A stretch of 64,000 bases of DNA, taken from contig CM062295.1 in NCBI GenBank assembly GCA_031216915.1, positions 181,488,927-181,552,926 of the forward strand, given 5' to 3'. Made by a program: the position numbers and the translations under genes. The notes under the pieces were generated by a model. The model made no database searches and was not told where the DNA came from. It was given only the letters and a program-made list of their open reading frames with translations. This document shows positions 11,740-23,334 of this stretch, piece by piece (within the stretch, counting starts at the first letter, position 1; each line of letters starts with the position of its first letter). This stretch comes from Pictodentalium vernedei (Eukaryota > Mollusca > Scaphopoda > Dentaliida > Dentaliidae).

Positions 11740-12480
11740 ACGGCCCCATTGGTCGGGAGGGGGGAGGAAGTGACCCCATGGGCACGTGACCTAGTTACGT
11801 CATGTTTGCTGATCATGGTAATCCGCGTGAGCAGTTAAGTTGTGAAGTCATTCCCATAGTGTTACGTGTTCTTAGTGCGCATGCGCTGAACGTGTTGTTA
11901 GGGTGACACGTTTCCGTCGTCCATTTTCTATGCTGTTGTTATGTGACCCAAAGGTCTACAATAGGACGGGGATATGTTCGGAGGGTGCGTGCCTTTGAAT
12001 AAGAGTAGTTTTCTGGTTCGGATTTTTCCAAAATCCTCGTTTACGTCGTAGAATTTCTCAAATAGACCCGATAATCCCTCCAAATTACCAAAAAAAACCC
12101 CACCCAAACCTAGCGAAATGGGTTCGGAGTTTCCCAGAATCCACTTTTTTCCAATAGTAGGCGCGTTTCTTTGCATAACAGTCAATCCTATTAACCATAA
12201 TCCCCGTTTACTTCTTAGAAATACGACAAACAACCCGACAATTGTTTATTTGGCTCGGATTTTTCACTAAAGCCTCAGTTTCTATCTGTTTACTTGGTTC
12301 GGATTCCCCCAGAATGCACCTTTTTCCTAGAATACGTGCGTTGCTTTGTATACGAGTAAACCTAATTACCACAAAAAAATCCGACAAACAAACCCCAAAA
12401 GCACCCCAAATCAACGAAACGAACTTTCCCAGACGCTTTGGCACTGGAAGGTGGACATGACTCTAAACCCCACCGATTTG
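11740..12480 (+). repeat. Long-TIR repeat family, second partial copy
   Basis: Direct-oriented relative of 10190-10560 and of the terminal repeat at 18968-19345, sharing 'gtgcgcatgcgc', 'gttgttagggtga', 'tttccgtcgtccat' and 'aataggacggggatatg'. No coding content. Confidence 0.65.
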
Positions 12481-12493
12481 AAATGTTGGCTAG

Positions 12494-13160
12494 TTGGCTA
12501 CAGAAATTGATCATTACATGAAGGAAATGCCCGTATTAGATTTCAATTCCGGAAAATACGATGTCAATGTGGTTAAACGAACATTTATGGATTATCTGAA
12601 AAAGCAAAGCCCACTATCTTTTGTATGTAAGAAAAGTAACAATTTCATGGTAATAAAAACGGATCACTTGAATTTTTTTTCATATTTGCAATTATATGGC
12701 CCCCCTGGATTTAGTTATGATAAATTTCTCAAGGCTTTGGTTGTTACTAGAGGTTTTCTTTCCTATAAATGGATTGACTGTCTTCATAAATTGGACACTT
12801 TCGAATTACCTCCTCGTGTTTTCTTTAATAGCTCTTCGAAAAAAAACATAATTGCTGAGGAATACGCATACGGTCAGCGAGTTTGGGGGGAGGGGGGCAA
12901 TGGAATGAGGACATTTAGGGACTTCCTTATTTGGTATAACAAAAGACATGTCCAGGCATTCCTGGAGGCTATTGTGACATGTTTAAGGATGGAATTAGCG
13001 TTCCAGGACTGACCCTGAACTATCTGTTTAGTACCGTCGACAAAGGTATATACTTCGAGGACATCAACGAGAAGAACAAGAATCTACATCATCTCATAAA
13101 GGACAACATTGTAGGGGACTTTCCATAATATTCAATCGTCATCACGAGTAGTAAGGGAAA
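12494..13160 (+). pseudogene. Fossil family B DNA polymerase fragment (virus-like/Polinton-type)
   Basis: The open stretch contains VVTRGFLSYKWIDCLHKLDT, FELPPRVFFN and TFRDFLIWYNKRHVQAFLEA, which match the protein-primed type B polymerase (DNA_pol_B_2) found in Polinton/Maverick-like and related virus-like elements. Downstream, a piece reading TLNYLFSTVDKGIYFEDINE continues the similarity. Only a middle part of a polymerase is present; no capsid, integrase or terminal repeats were found around it. It is broken and looks like a lone fossil. The exact parent group cannot be settled by eye. Confidence 0.65.
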
Positions 13161-14613
13161 GCACTTGGGCGAACTGATTTAACACTGAAAACTGCCATAG
13201 ACATGCGTTCGCCATAGGACATCCAGGTTTGGATGCACTATGGCGAACTGATTTACACTGAAACTCCCCATAGACATTTTAACGCCAGAGTACTTTTCAG
13301 AGAAACTCTTTTAAGAAATGCTGGTCCTGAAAAGGACAACCACAGAGGCATATTTTGAAGATACTCGTTTTGTGATACCAACACCTTTTAAAACAAAGTG
13401 TATAGCTAAGAAGCATTAGGTTAAATCAGATTAACTTGTATCCTGAATGTATGTGAGGGTAAACAAAATTCAAAAACCAATACTTGGATTTTTATGAATC
13501 CTCATAGAATTCACTCAAATTCGGGTATAGGTTATTGAATTTTACCTTCCAATTTTTATATTTTCTTTCAGGTTGCCAATTAAGATCAAGATCCAGATCA
13601 ATCTTTTTTTACCCGATACTTCTCTAGTTCATAACCACTAGCTACTAAGAACTGTCTTATCCCTGCACGTCGTTCCAATTTGTCAATAATTTGCTGGCTC
13701 CACTGACGAGTATACTTCAGAGAACCAGTACGGCGCATAGGTACAAAACAATCTTCTGATAACTGTCTTCGCCGCATCTTTTCTTTCTTATTCTTTCATG
13801 TTCTTCCAATCGCTTATTCCATTCGTTATCAGATATTTCCCCGATCCTCCACTTTCCGTAAAACTTCTTGACCTGGAGAGAACTTTACATTCATTTTTCA
13901 TGGAAGAAGAAATGATGAACACATGAAATGTTCTCTGCTTTTTATACCCAGCACAAACTGTCATTCGGGTCAAAATCTCGTCAAAGAACGCTCACGTGCT
14001 ATTTGATTATAAGGCGGGAGAAAATCAATCCTTTACGACATTACTATCACGTCGTTGGTGTAAGTATAGGACTGTCAACTGGAGCTGAATTATTTCGTCA
14101 ACATGGATTTTTTTTAAAGAGAAAGATAACAGATGAAGATGCAGAAAGAACTTTGGAAGAAAGAAGACAGGACAAATGAGTTTTTTTTGTTAGCTCTCCA
14201 CCAGTGGTGTAGTTCGACCCTGCCAAAGAATGAATATAGAGAGATGATGGAAAAGTTTTAGGAGATAGGAGCGGCGAGGCGGCTGTTTGAAGAGATCCAA
14301 AACATCTCTGCGAGTACACAACGATCGTCTACGAGGCGATCATGTTTGGCAGAAGAGAAAAAGATTGGGAAAAAGAATTCTTTACCGAAGAGGAGATGAG
14401 ATCGCCTCAACGCCGCTCCTAGGCAGGGTGTACTTTACCACCAAAATGGCTTCGCGCCGGCCTGTCAGGGCCCCACAAATTTTTAAAAGAGTATCTTTTT
14501 TCACATGCACATTGCTCTTTTCCCCCAAAAGTGTAATGTTTTATCAAACAAAAAATTGTCCAAGTGAGCTCACCCCTCCCACATTGCTTGAACATAAAAA
14601 CAAGAATTAAACT
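13161..14613. other. Mostly unassigned; short internal repeat and small ORFs
   Basis: Two copies of a phrase around 'gcgaactgattt...cactgaaa' lie at 13168-13190 and 13240-13262, separated by 'gccatag' motifs, a decayed inverted or tandem MITE. A 59-codon minus frame (about 13605-13787, MRRRQLSEDCFVPMRR...) and a plus frame at 13928-14179 have plausible composition but no recognisable domain. 'ggagcggcgaggcg' near 14269 pairs with 'cgcctcaacgccgctcc' near 14404. Confidence 0.35.
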
Positions 14614-16034
14614 AAAGGCTCTAAAGAGCCTGTAATCGCTCACCTGGAACTACATACTACATATAAAAATGTGATTTCCCATAGGCTTTCCATGGTAACT
14701 ATGAGCTGCAACTATGGCCATGTTTGCAACATTACATCAACATTACATGAGGATCATTGGCAGAAGGTGTCCGAACCCTCAATCATGTGAAGTTTCAAAA
14801 CATTTTGACTTTGTAGTTTCAGAGGGGAAGATTTTTGCAAAATCCATCAGTCAGAATCAGAGAATGTCTCTGGTGGCCATATTTTCCAACCAATGGAAAC
14901 AAAAAAGGATCGTTTGTAGAGGGCCTCCTATAGACCATTCCTGCAAAGTTTGGTTCACGTCGGCTCAGTAGTTCCAGAGAAGAAGATGAAAATGTGATTT
15001 CCCATAGAGTTGCTATAGTAACTAAAACCGCAATTGTGGCCATGGTTGAAACACGATCAACATTAAATGAGGATCGTTGGTAGAGGGTGTCCCAGTCATC
15101 AACCATGCACATTTTCAAAACATTTGGCCCTGTGGTTTCTGAGGGGAAGATTTTTTAAAAATCCACTAATCGGAATAAAAAAATGCTTCTTGCAGCCATG
15201 TTTTTCAATGCACGGTAACAAAAATTAGGAGCATTTGTAGAAGACCTCCCATAGACTATCCCTGCCAGGTTTGTTTCACTTCGGCTCAGAAGTTCCAGAG
15301 CAGAAAATGAAAATGTGATTTCCCATAGGTTCCTATAGTAACTATAAGCCGCAATTGTAGCCATGTTTACAACCCAATCAACGTTAAATGATGATCGTTG
15401 GTAGAGAGGGTCCCAGTCATCAACTATGCAAAGTTTCAATACATTTGGCCCTGCGGTTTCAGAGGAGAATATTTTTGAAAATCCACCAATCAGAATCAAA
15501 GAATGCTTCTGGCGGCCATGTTGTTCAACCCACGGGAACAAAATGAGGATCGTTTATAGAGGACCTGCCATAGACTATCCTTGTCAGGTTTGTTTTCACG
15601 GCACCTCAGTAGTTCCAGAAAAGAAGATGAAAATGTGATTTCCCTTAGGGTTTCTATAGTAACTATAAGCCTCAATTGTGCCCATGTTTACAACCCGATC
15701 AACATTAAATGAGGACCGTTGGTAGAGGGGGTCCCAGTCATCATTCATAAGAAGTTTCAAATCATTTGGCCTGGCAGTTTCAGAGGAGAAGATTTTTGAA
15801 AATCCACCAACCAGAACCAAAGAATGCCTCTGGAAGCCATGTTTTTCATCCGACGGGAACAAAATGAGGATCGTTTGAAGAGGACCTCCCATAGACCATT
15901 CCTGCAAAGTTTGATTCACACCGGCTCAGCGGTTACAGAGAAGAAGATGAAAATGTGAAACGTTTACGGACGACGGACATCGGACGCCAAGTGATGAGAA
16001 ACGCTCACATGGCCTTTTAAGCCAGGCGAGCTAA
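14614..16034 (+). repeat. Tandem-core element, family B, copy 1
   Basis: About four units of ~310-330 bp carry 'gatgaaaatgtgatttccca', 'caacattaaatgaggatcgt', 'ttggttcacgtcggctcag'. The 5' end is 'aggctctaaagagcctgtaa' and the 3' end is a 'gacggacgac'-type block followed by 'gctcacatggccttttaagc' and 'caggcgagctaaaa'. Near-terminal 'tcgctcacctgg' and 'ccaggcgagct' are inverted repeats. Architecture parallels family A. No genuine ORF. Confidence 0.88.
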
Positions 16035-16343
16035 AAATGTATTTCCTCGTGAAAGTCAAATGTGCGATTTTTATCAAACAAAAATATCCAACTGATCTCT
16101 CCCTTCCACTTGGTTGAACATGAGGAAGAATTACAGTGTTAAAAACGGATCTGTGTGTCTGTGAGACTTGATTTTTGTGAAGGGAGTGTATACAAGTGCA
16201 TCTCTTTTGAATCATTTAGGTAGCCCTGAAAAGGGCTTTTGTAATTTCTGTCAATGTATTCACTTATCCATTCTCTTCGAATATCTTCCAATTCCATTGA
16301 AATGTACATGTTTCAGATTGGGAAGAAGAATGCGGGATTTTTT

Positions 16344-16672
16344 TTATATTTTCCGTTCAAAAACCTCAGTTTGTGTATCAGTAGTAATAAGTCGTTTACG
16401 TCGTTTTGGTCCACGTTTTTGCCGTTGTGGAATTTGAAATGGATTCTCTTCTATCATCTTGAATTCCATCAGTACTATTAGTTTCTCCGCTGATTCGACT
16501 ACTTGGTTGTGACAAGATTTCATTTCTTGTGTAGAATTCAATATATATTTCAGTGAACCTTCATTACGATCTGTTGAAGTAGTGGTTGATGCCGATTGAC
16601 TCGCTATAGACTTTTGTTTCCCATCTTCTGATGCTAGTATTCCAGGATCAATGCTTATTAAATCGTCAAAGT
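16344..16672 (-). CDS. Possible terminal exon of an unrecognised gene
   Basis: On the minus strand an acceptor-like 'tttatttgtaatcag' precedes an uninterrupted frame of about 109 codons that starts near DFDDLISIDPGILASEDGK and ends at a stop at 16344. It is Ser/Thr-rich at first, then helical with charged residues (SAEKLIVLMEFKMIEE), then strongly basic (RQKRGPKRRKRL), which could be a nuclear localisation signal or a DNA-binding tail. Codon use looks protein-like. No upstream exon was identified and no family recognised. A further short frame MYISMELEDIRREWISEYID lies just beyond at about 16130-16310. It could be host or transposon-derived. Confidence 0.25.
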
Positions 16673-17700
16673 CTGATTACAAATAAAATTGCGTGACTAA
16701 ATTTCCGATCCAGTATTTCATTTAATTTATAGCACAATCTTACAAAATGTGCCTCGTAATTATTTGAGGTTTGCATTCATTTATGGGCCCACATGTCTAT
16801 ATTTCGTAGGTCTATAAAACCAACATGCACACTATAGTATAATATTATATCTCACGTGACCTTCTAGGCTCCTGATTGGACGAATGCTGCACCCCTATTT
16901 CGTGTAGTTTGCATCCACAGAACTGACCAGGCACTACACCCAGGCACTACACGTTTTCTATTTTTAACACACTACTATATCAGTTTTCTTTTCATACTGG
17001 GCGAAAAAAACTAATCAGGCTAAATTTAAATATCGATTCACAGAGGTACAACATCCACAAAACGACCCGGAAAGAAATCATTGTGGAAAAATGTATCGCT
17101 TTTCCATTGTTGAAGTCACATTTTCCGAGGCATTCATTTTATTCCTTGAGAAGATGATCCATATCTCGTTTCGAAGAAAATGATCCATACCTGGGTACAA
17201 CATTCATGAGAACGCGTCCGGATGTGAAAAATTGTTTGTTTCGCTGCTCATATTATTTCGCTATTTAATTGTATGTTTTGGGCAGTAAACGAATAAATAA
17301 TGGAATTCATTTGAATCTTCGGAGTTTTGTATCCCGTACTGACCCATTCGGTAATGTGTATGTGTGACAAATCTGTAGAAATTATCAAACTGCGTTGTCA
17401 AATTTCGAAAATTATAGCTTTCATTCGCGAGCTGCGCGATTCTAGAATACACAGTTCCGTTTGGGGGAAATGTTTTGTTTACCCTTGCCAACCGATTCAA
17501 AATCTGTCTTCTGCTCATATCAGTAATCCAAGTTAGCCGTGTTTTGGAAGAAGAAAATAAATGTTTTTTAAAAACTACATGGTATTTTTCTATATAACGC
17601 TGGTTGGTAGGGCTGCTACCATGGTAATAGATTAACAAATCGGACAGATGTTTTTCTTGATGGGTGTTCGATATAATATAAGGATTAGTGCATGTCTTGT
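16673..17700. other. No gene recognised
   Basis: Contains a 151-codon minus-strand ORF at 17261-17716 (MSRRQILNRLARVNKTFPP...) with no recognisable family; part of it overlaps the hairpin at 17701. A direct pair 'ggcactacac' occurs near 16930 and 16942. Kept as unassigned. Confidence 0.35.
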
Positions 17701-17803
17701 CGTTGACTACGCCCATATAGTGCCCAGTCAGGTGGTGTAGTTCCCTCCGCTTCGCGGCGGGAACTACACCACCTGACTGGGCACTATATGGGCGTAGTCA
17801 ACG
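17701..17803. repeat. Perfect hairpin, 44-bp arms
   Basis: 17701-17744 and 17760-17803 are exact reverse complements; the 15-bp loop is 'ctccgcttcgcggcg', which itself can pair. Weaker complementarity extends outward ('aatagtgcatg'-type phrases) to about 17660-17850. No coding content. Confidence 0.95.
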
Positions 17804-18121
17804 CCAAGCCATGCACTATTCCTTAATTATAGTACGGGTCCCATATCGGCCAAAAGGCAAATACATTGCATTCATATTCTACAAGGCGTCGTTCTTTAGA
17901 GACATTCCACCAGTGTTCTGTGATAAATCAGCTTCATTGATTGGGGGTGCAGTGTGCCTGGCAACTAATGAATCAATGTTAGGCATCCAGTTGCTTTGCC
18001 TCCTTCTCTCATAAGCTTTGTCTACATGAAACATGTACGAAAGGAGCTGCTATGATAACAACAAAAGGACATAAGTAAGAATCAAACATTCTTCTATCCA
18101 TCCAAGCAAAAAGTTACTTAC

Positions 18122-18233
18122 GTAAATTTTGTTTGAGAAAATGTATCCATGGACAACATAATTTCCTGATGCTGAACATTCTGAGGAGAGAGCCAGCTTG
18201 GAATAATGTTTGAAACCATTTTCCATCCACCGC
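18122..18233 (-). CDS. D-aspartate/D-amino-acid oxidase, exon 2
   Basis: Minus strand. The acceptor is 'gttatttttcag' and the donor is 'gtaagt' at 18121-18116. The 112-bp exon begins with one base that completes the split codon from exon 1, then encodes RWMENGFKHYSKLALSSECS through HGYIFSNKIY, 37 codons ending in phase 0. The 'W...S..HY..L..S..AS..G' pattern and the following 'V.GY' match the second segment of DDO/DAO flavoenzymes (typical 'HYSELLQS.EASETGV.LVSGY'). These peroxisomal FAD enzymes oxidise D-amino acids to oxo acids, ammonia and hydrogen peroxide. Downstream exons were not found in the window. Confidence 0.75.
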
Positions 18234-18967
18234 CTGAAAAATAACATCAATCTATATGCTCTATATTCTTACATTGCATTACCGGTGTGAGTTCAATGCT
18301 AAAATGTGCAAAGGATAGACGTGGAGAGCGATAGGACTGCGATTGGTATGGTAGCATCAGACGGAAATGGGTTGGTATAGTCTCTCGTGTCGGGACATGT
18401 ATACAGTTACCCCAATAAAACTAAGAGAAGGTCTTTGAAAAGATACCCTTGGTGACACTTAGGTCGCTGTGAATCTCTACTTCTAAAGTAAATACAGCTA
18501 GTGATATCCAACGTTAACTTTACAATCTTTTTGAGAAAAATAGCAGAAGCAATACAATCTGAACTATAAATATCCACTTTTTGCAGGCTATATTTCGTTG
18601 TCTCCCCTGATTACAATAACATAATGCAAACAATTACAGCCATTAAATCCCCATGCAGACACAAATCGCCCGTTTTTCATTACTCTGTAAAAGTTGTCCA
18701 AGGTGTGTTCTTCCTTTAGAACTCTTAAAATGGGATATATTTATGCTGACAGTCTGTTGACATTATTGTTGACTGCCTCCACAGGCAGCCAATAATAATG
18801 TAGAAATACTGTAAAGTGATCTGCAGCTAAGTAAATGTACATACGGTAGTTATTCACGAGAAATTGATCTGAAGACCTAAGGATTATGCTGAAACACGGA
18901 AATACTCGCGATAATCCGAATACTGCGAGGATGCTGACCAAACACATATCTCTGAAACCTGAGTATT
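18234..18967 (-). other. Intron 1 of the oxidase gene, distal part
   Basis: No exon or repeat recognised here. The whole intron would span 18234-24191 (about 6 kb) and contains the elements listed at 18968-24003. Confidence 0.55.
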
Positions 18968-20853
18968 AGTAGCACAGCTCGTACGTTTCGTCCCTCATCA
19001 GGTGGTTCACATTAGGTGGTTCTAATGTGATGCCATAGTCACGTGACCCAGCGACGCTATGCTGTGTTATCACGGTAGAAAGCGTGAGTGGCAATGTTGA
19101 GACGTCATTGCCATAGTGATACGTGGTATCAGTGCGCATGCGCAACGTGTGTTGTTAGGGTGAGACGTGTTTCCGTCGTCCATGTTGTACACTGGAGGCC
19201 GCCATCTTGGTTTCTATGGTGGCTTGTGGTTGCTATATGATCCAAAGCCTTCTAATAGGATAGGGGTATGTTTGTAGGGTGTGTTCGACTCAACAGGAGT
19301 AAATCTTATTACCCAAATAGACCCGACAATTACGCCAAATCACATCGACCTTGGCGAAGTCCCATGTTGGGCTTATTATGGTAGAACGTAGTGCTATATA
19401 TAAGGCGGGTTCTATTAAACTGGAGTAGGTTTTCTGGTTCGGCTTTTCCCCAGAATTCTCGTTTTCTACCTATTACAGACGCTATTCTAGCTACCCTATA
19501 ATCCCAGCAGTTTATCACGTCCTCTCTACTCTTGACTAACCATTTTTGCGGCCTTTGGCCTCGTCCAAGTCTTATAATCACCAGTCAGATCGCTTGATTT
19601 CCGTAATCTATACCTACCCGTATATGTATCTCCCTTGTGTTTCACAAAGGCCTCTATGGCCTCTATGATTCTCAAACCCGATAGACAATCGAGCAGGAGT
19701 AGGTATTACTCGAACAACTCGAATCTTATCGAACAAATAAGCTATCGTGTAGGCATTGCTCGGACAACTCGAATTCCACAGAGTAAATGAGCTATAGAAC
19801 AATTCCTTGAACGGGTGACTCCGCGTACGGCTGTACGACTCATCTCGGTATTTGAGGATACTTATGATTATGTACTACTTGGGGATATCCTTTGAGGATA
19901 CTTTTGAGGATACCTTTTGGAGAGTACATTTTGGAGAGTACCTATCTGAAGATAATTATAGCTCCTAACCTTATCTAGCACCTGACTTCTGGACCACCCC
20001 ACACCCTTCATCACTCCAAGGCCACCACTGCTGACTTGTCCGTTCACCACCATCTGTCCTATGATCAGCATGTATTGTATTCCCAACATGGGGCTTCGCC
20101 AAGGCATTTTGAAACAATTCAAGACTCAGAAGTCCACACCCCGAATTACTGTGTTGCACAGCGTGCTTGTAACTGTAAAGTCCTGTTTTATTCATCAATA
20201 TTTTGGCTTCCTGCTCTTGTGTTCGTCTATTAGATCTTTTTATTTTGTTCCATTTTTTCTGCCAAACTTCTGAATTATCTTTATCGACGTGGCACCTCCC
20301 TACTACAACCGCTCGTGCAAAGCACATAGAATCATTGACATTTTTGATTTCAATAATACTCTGTTTACTTTCTCATTACATTTGTGCAATATGTTTATTT
20401 GTAACCATTTTACATGTATGTGTACCGTGAATAAAGAATCCGAATGTGATCTGAAGGCCGTTTTGGTGATTTTGAACAGTTTTTGATGATTTGGGGTGAT
20501 TGTCGGATCTATTTAGGTAATTCGATTTACTCCCGTTGAATCGAACACTCCCTCAAAACATACTCCTGTCCTATTAGAGGATTTTTGGTCACATAGCAAC
20601 CACGTGTCTCCTTAGAAACCAAGATGGCGGCCCCAGTATACAAAATGAACGACGGAAACACCCTAAAAATACGCGCTGCGCATGCGCACTGACCCCACGT
20701 ATCACTACGTTAATGACGGCATAACACAGCCGTCCTTGTGGGCTACCATGACAACACAATATGGCATCACTGGGTCCCGTGAACATGATGTCACATGAGA
20801 ACCGCAAAATGAGAACCACCTGATGAAGGACGAAAACGCGCGAGCTGTACTTC
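18968..20853. mobile_element. Long-TIR nonautonomous element (intronic)
   Basis: 18968-19345 is inverted at 20486-20853: shared phrases include 'catcaggtggttc', 'cagtgcgcatgcgca', 'ccgccatcttggtttcta' and 'aataggacaggagtatg'/'aataggataggggtatg'. The inverted repeats are about 370 bp with many substitutions. A second inverted pair, 'ttggcgaagtcccatgttgg' at 19352 and its complement near 20082, lies further in. No transposase is encoded. Related partial copies are at 10190-12480. It sits inside intron 1 of the oxidase gene. Confidence 0.82.
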
Positions 20854-21717
20854 TTGTATTGAGGAAGACTCCCTTTGAAAGTGAAATGGAAGCACGAAGA
20901 TAAACAATTATTTTTCTCCTTTTAATTTACCAAGTCAATCTTTCCATGTTTTACAACGATGTCCGGCTAATTTTTACACAGGCGACAAAAAAATATAATG
21001 TAACTTTGAACATGCTCCAGTAAGGCGTTTTCAACATTTTTCAGTTGTACAGGAAAAGCAATGCTAAATTTGCAATGAGAATGGAAGTATAAAAACATCA
21101 TACCAGGTATATAAATCATACATCGCTGGAAATCGTTTGTCATGGACTTCCACGAATTGATGTCTAGCTATTCCAAAAATCACTATTGCTTTTTTAAATC
21201 TTGGTTTCAGTTATTTTCTCCATATAGCGCTACAGTCAATTTTGAGCTCAAAACGGCTCTGATTCTCAAGCATGGGGGACAAAATAGTTGCTTATGTTTC
21301 CGCTGACGGACCTCCGTGTTGAACTTTGGTTGTGCTTGATTCGTTGTTCTTATTGTGTTTTTCTTAGAAATCGATTTATCTGGGTGAAACTTCACTACAT
21401 GTTTACTATGGGAAACCCCCGTTGTATTGTATGTCAAAATTATTTCATTCGTCAAAACGTCCATGAACTGCGAGTGAAAGGCAGGTAAGAAAAACAAATT
21501 TCATGAATACTGATCCTATCGGACAGCTCCACACACCACCGTATAGTGGGACTTAAGAAATGAAGAGGGACGTAGGAATAGCATGCGCGACACAACTTCT
21601 GAAACAGAGGTGAGCGTCTATATTCCAATTCTTACGCCAAACAGGTTTATATATCACACATTTGCCTCTTCCAACCCGGTATTCAGGGCCTCCAAAAGTT
21701 GGTGCTCGCCAGATGCA
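20854..21717. other. No feature recognised (intronic)
   Basis: ORFs on both strands at 21207-21497 overlap and carry no recognisable domain. Confidence 0.4.
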
Positions 21718-21725
21718 TGCAGAGG

Positions 21726-22068
21726 CAGGCGCATATCCAAGATACTATAATAGGGGGTGCTCTGGCCAGTTTTTTATGGGAGGGGGAGGTGATATTTGAA
21801 AAGTCATTGTGTGGGGTTTCCAGGGCCTCCCCTAGTCCCGGGGGAGCAACGACCACAGAGTCCTAGTTAGGGCTAGCCCCCAGCCCCACACACACACTCA
21901 CACCCGAAAAAAGTTTCAAAATGTAGTACTTTCTGAAAGAATCGGAGGCAGTTGTAGCCTTGCAGCCCCTATGCTATGTGAAACGTGTATTGACGCAATG
22001 GTTAGGGGGTGGGGAAAAAAGACCCCTCCCCCCCCCCCCCCCCTCACACACACACAGCTATGCCACTG
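21726..22068. mobile_element. hAT-like MITE
   Basis: The left end 'caggcgcatatcc' and the reverse complement of the right end 'cagtggcatagctg' are hAT-style termini. Flanks 'tgcagagg' (21718-21725) and 'tgtagagg' (22069-22076) agree at 7 of 8 bases, as expected for an aged 8-bp target duplication. Contains a ~16-C run and CA repeats. No transposase. Confidence 0.65.
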
Positions 22069-22076
22069 TGTAGAGG

Positions 22077-22612
22077 AGGTCAAAACATCAAGGGATTAAT
22101 TTCTACGTGAAATACAGACAAAGACACCCACAGTAATTCTGGTTAGTTGGTTGTAGAATTTGGTTTGGAGAATGAGAAAGACATTTTCGAAATATTTTAA
22201 AAAGAATACTGGAAAAGTCATAATTAGAGAGTTACAAAAAGACATAAATGTACTCAATATAAGCGTCCACGCTGTCGCGCGCCAATGGTAACAATTGAAC
22301 TAAAAAAATCGTTTGACAGCAAACATATAGTATTTGGTACCAAAAATATACTTTTGGTCAGTCTCAAAAGTTTTGTGGTTTATTATTTCAGTACATCGTT
22401 TCGATAAAATCGCTTTATTACACGCCTGTTCTGTGCAATCCCCATCTACAGCAACACTAAACAGTGCGGAAAATGAAAATCTGTTCAGCACATATGTGCG
22501 GAACGGAAATCGTTAACGGACTATTTTTTATAAAGAAGCGAAATTTCACTGGAATTTTCTATAAATCGTGCACCGCAAATACAATTTGAATAGCTAGCGA
22601 TAGCTAAAGAAT
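22077..22612. other. No feature recognised (intronic)
   Basis: AT-rich; overlapping short ORFs only. Confidence 0.4.
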
Positions 22613-22680
22613 CGTCCCCTTCGTTCCTATGTGTTCTATGTTTCAGTTGGCACATAGAACACACTGGAACTCAGGGGACG
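22613..22680. repeat. Hairpin repeat, copy 2
   Basis: 'gttcctatgtgttctatg' pairs imperfectly with 'cacatagaacacactggaac'; outer 'cgtcccc'/'ggggacg'. Same family as 8366-8432. Confidence 0.8.
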
Positions 22681-22811
22681 AAATAGTGACACCAGTTCCC
22701 CTCGCACATTTGGTTGGAGATAAGATGTGTTTTTTTGTTGATAACTGTCAAATTGATTGCTGAGTGTCCTTATAACTGGGATTTTTTTACGTGAAGGCGT
22801 ACAATAAACAG

Positions 22812-22955
22812 AGAACGATACGCATGAGTGGATGGATTAATCGATATGGCACATGTGCCGTCGCAGAAGAATAAAACTCGAGGCCTGTCGTTCTATGCTT
22901 CCGCGCTGGAACTCGTGCCATATCGATTAACCAATTCACACATGCGTGTCGTTCT
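22812..22955. repeat. Imperfect inverted repeat
   Basis: 'ggattaatcgatatggcac' near 22833 pairs with 'gtgccatatcgattaacc' near 22915; outer 'cgatacgcatg'/'catgcgtgtcg' also pair. Spacer about 60 bp. Confidence 0.7.
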
Positions 22956-23334
22956 GTGTATGTCTGGCAACAGATGCAAGACAGAATTCACGGCTATCAA
23001 AGAATGCATTGCCAACAGTTATAATCATGGATATTTGTTATGGGTGAATGGAATTAATAGGTTATCCATTTAATCAGATTTTTATCAAAACTTTTCTTTG
23101 TTACTTAATCTTTTTATCTTGCTTAATCTTTTTTATAATCCTTCAGGAAGATAATAAATTAGTTACTGTTAGTTTATTTGGAGTGAATAAACTTTGGGTG
23201 CATAATAATGATGAAATTATTTTGGAAACGGTAATAAAATAGCCTTTTACATTTTTGTTGTCTATATTTTTATCTTTTGTGTTTTTAGACAACTAATATA
23301 TTTAAAAGGGCCAGGTAATAGTAAATTAAAATAG
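22956..23334. other. No feature recognised (intronic)
   Basis: AT-rich; no supported gene. Confidence 0.4.

Noticed and set aside
12494-13160. Host DNA polymerase exon
   Set aside because: Motif set fits protein-primed type B polymerases of virus-like elements, not cellular replicative polymerases.
16217-16232. Histone-type 3' stem-loop on the minus strand ('agcccttttcagggct')
   Set aside because: The stem and loop fit the histone pattern, but no histone coding sequence lies upstream; it falls within another open frame, so chance is likelier.
17261-17716. 151-codon minus-strand ORF
   Set aside because: No recognisable family, partly overlaps the 44-bp hairpin, no splice context; listed only as unassigned.
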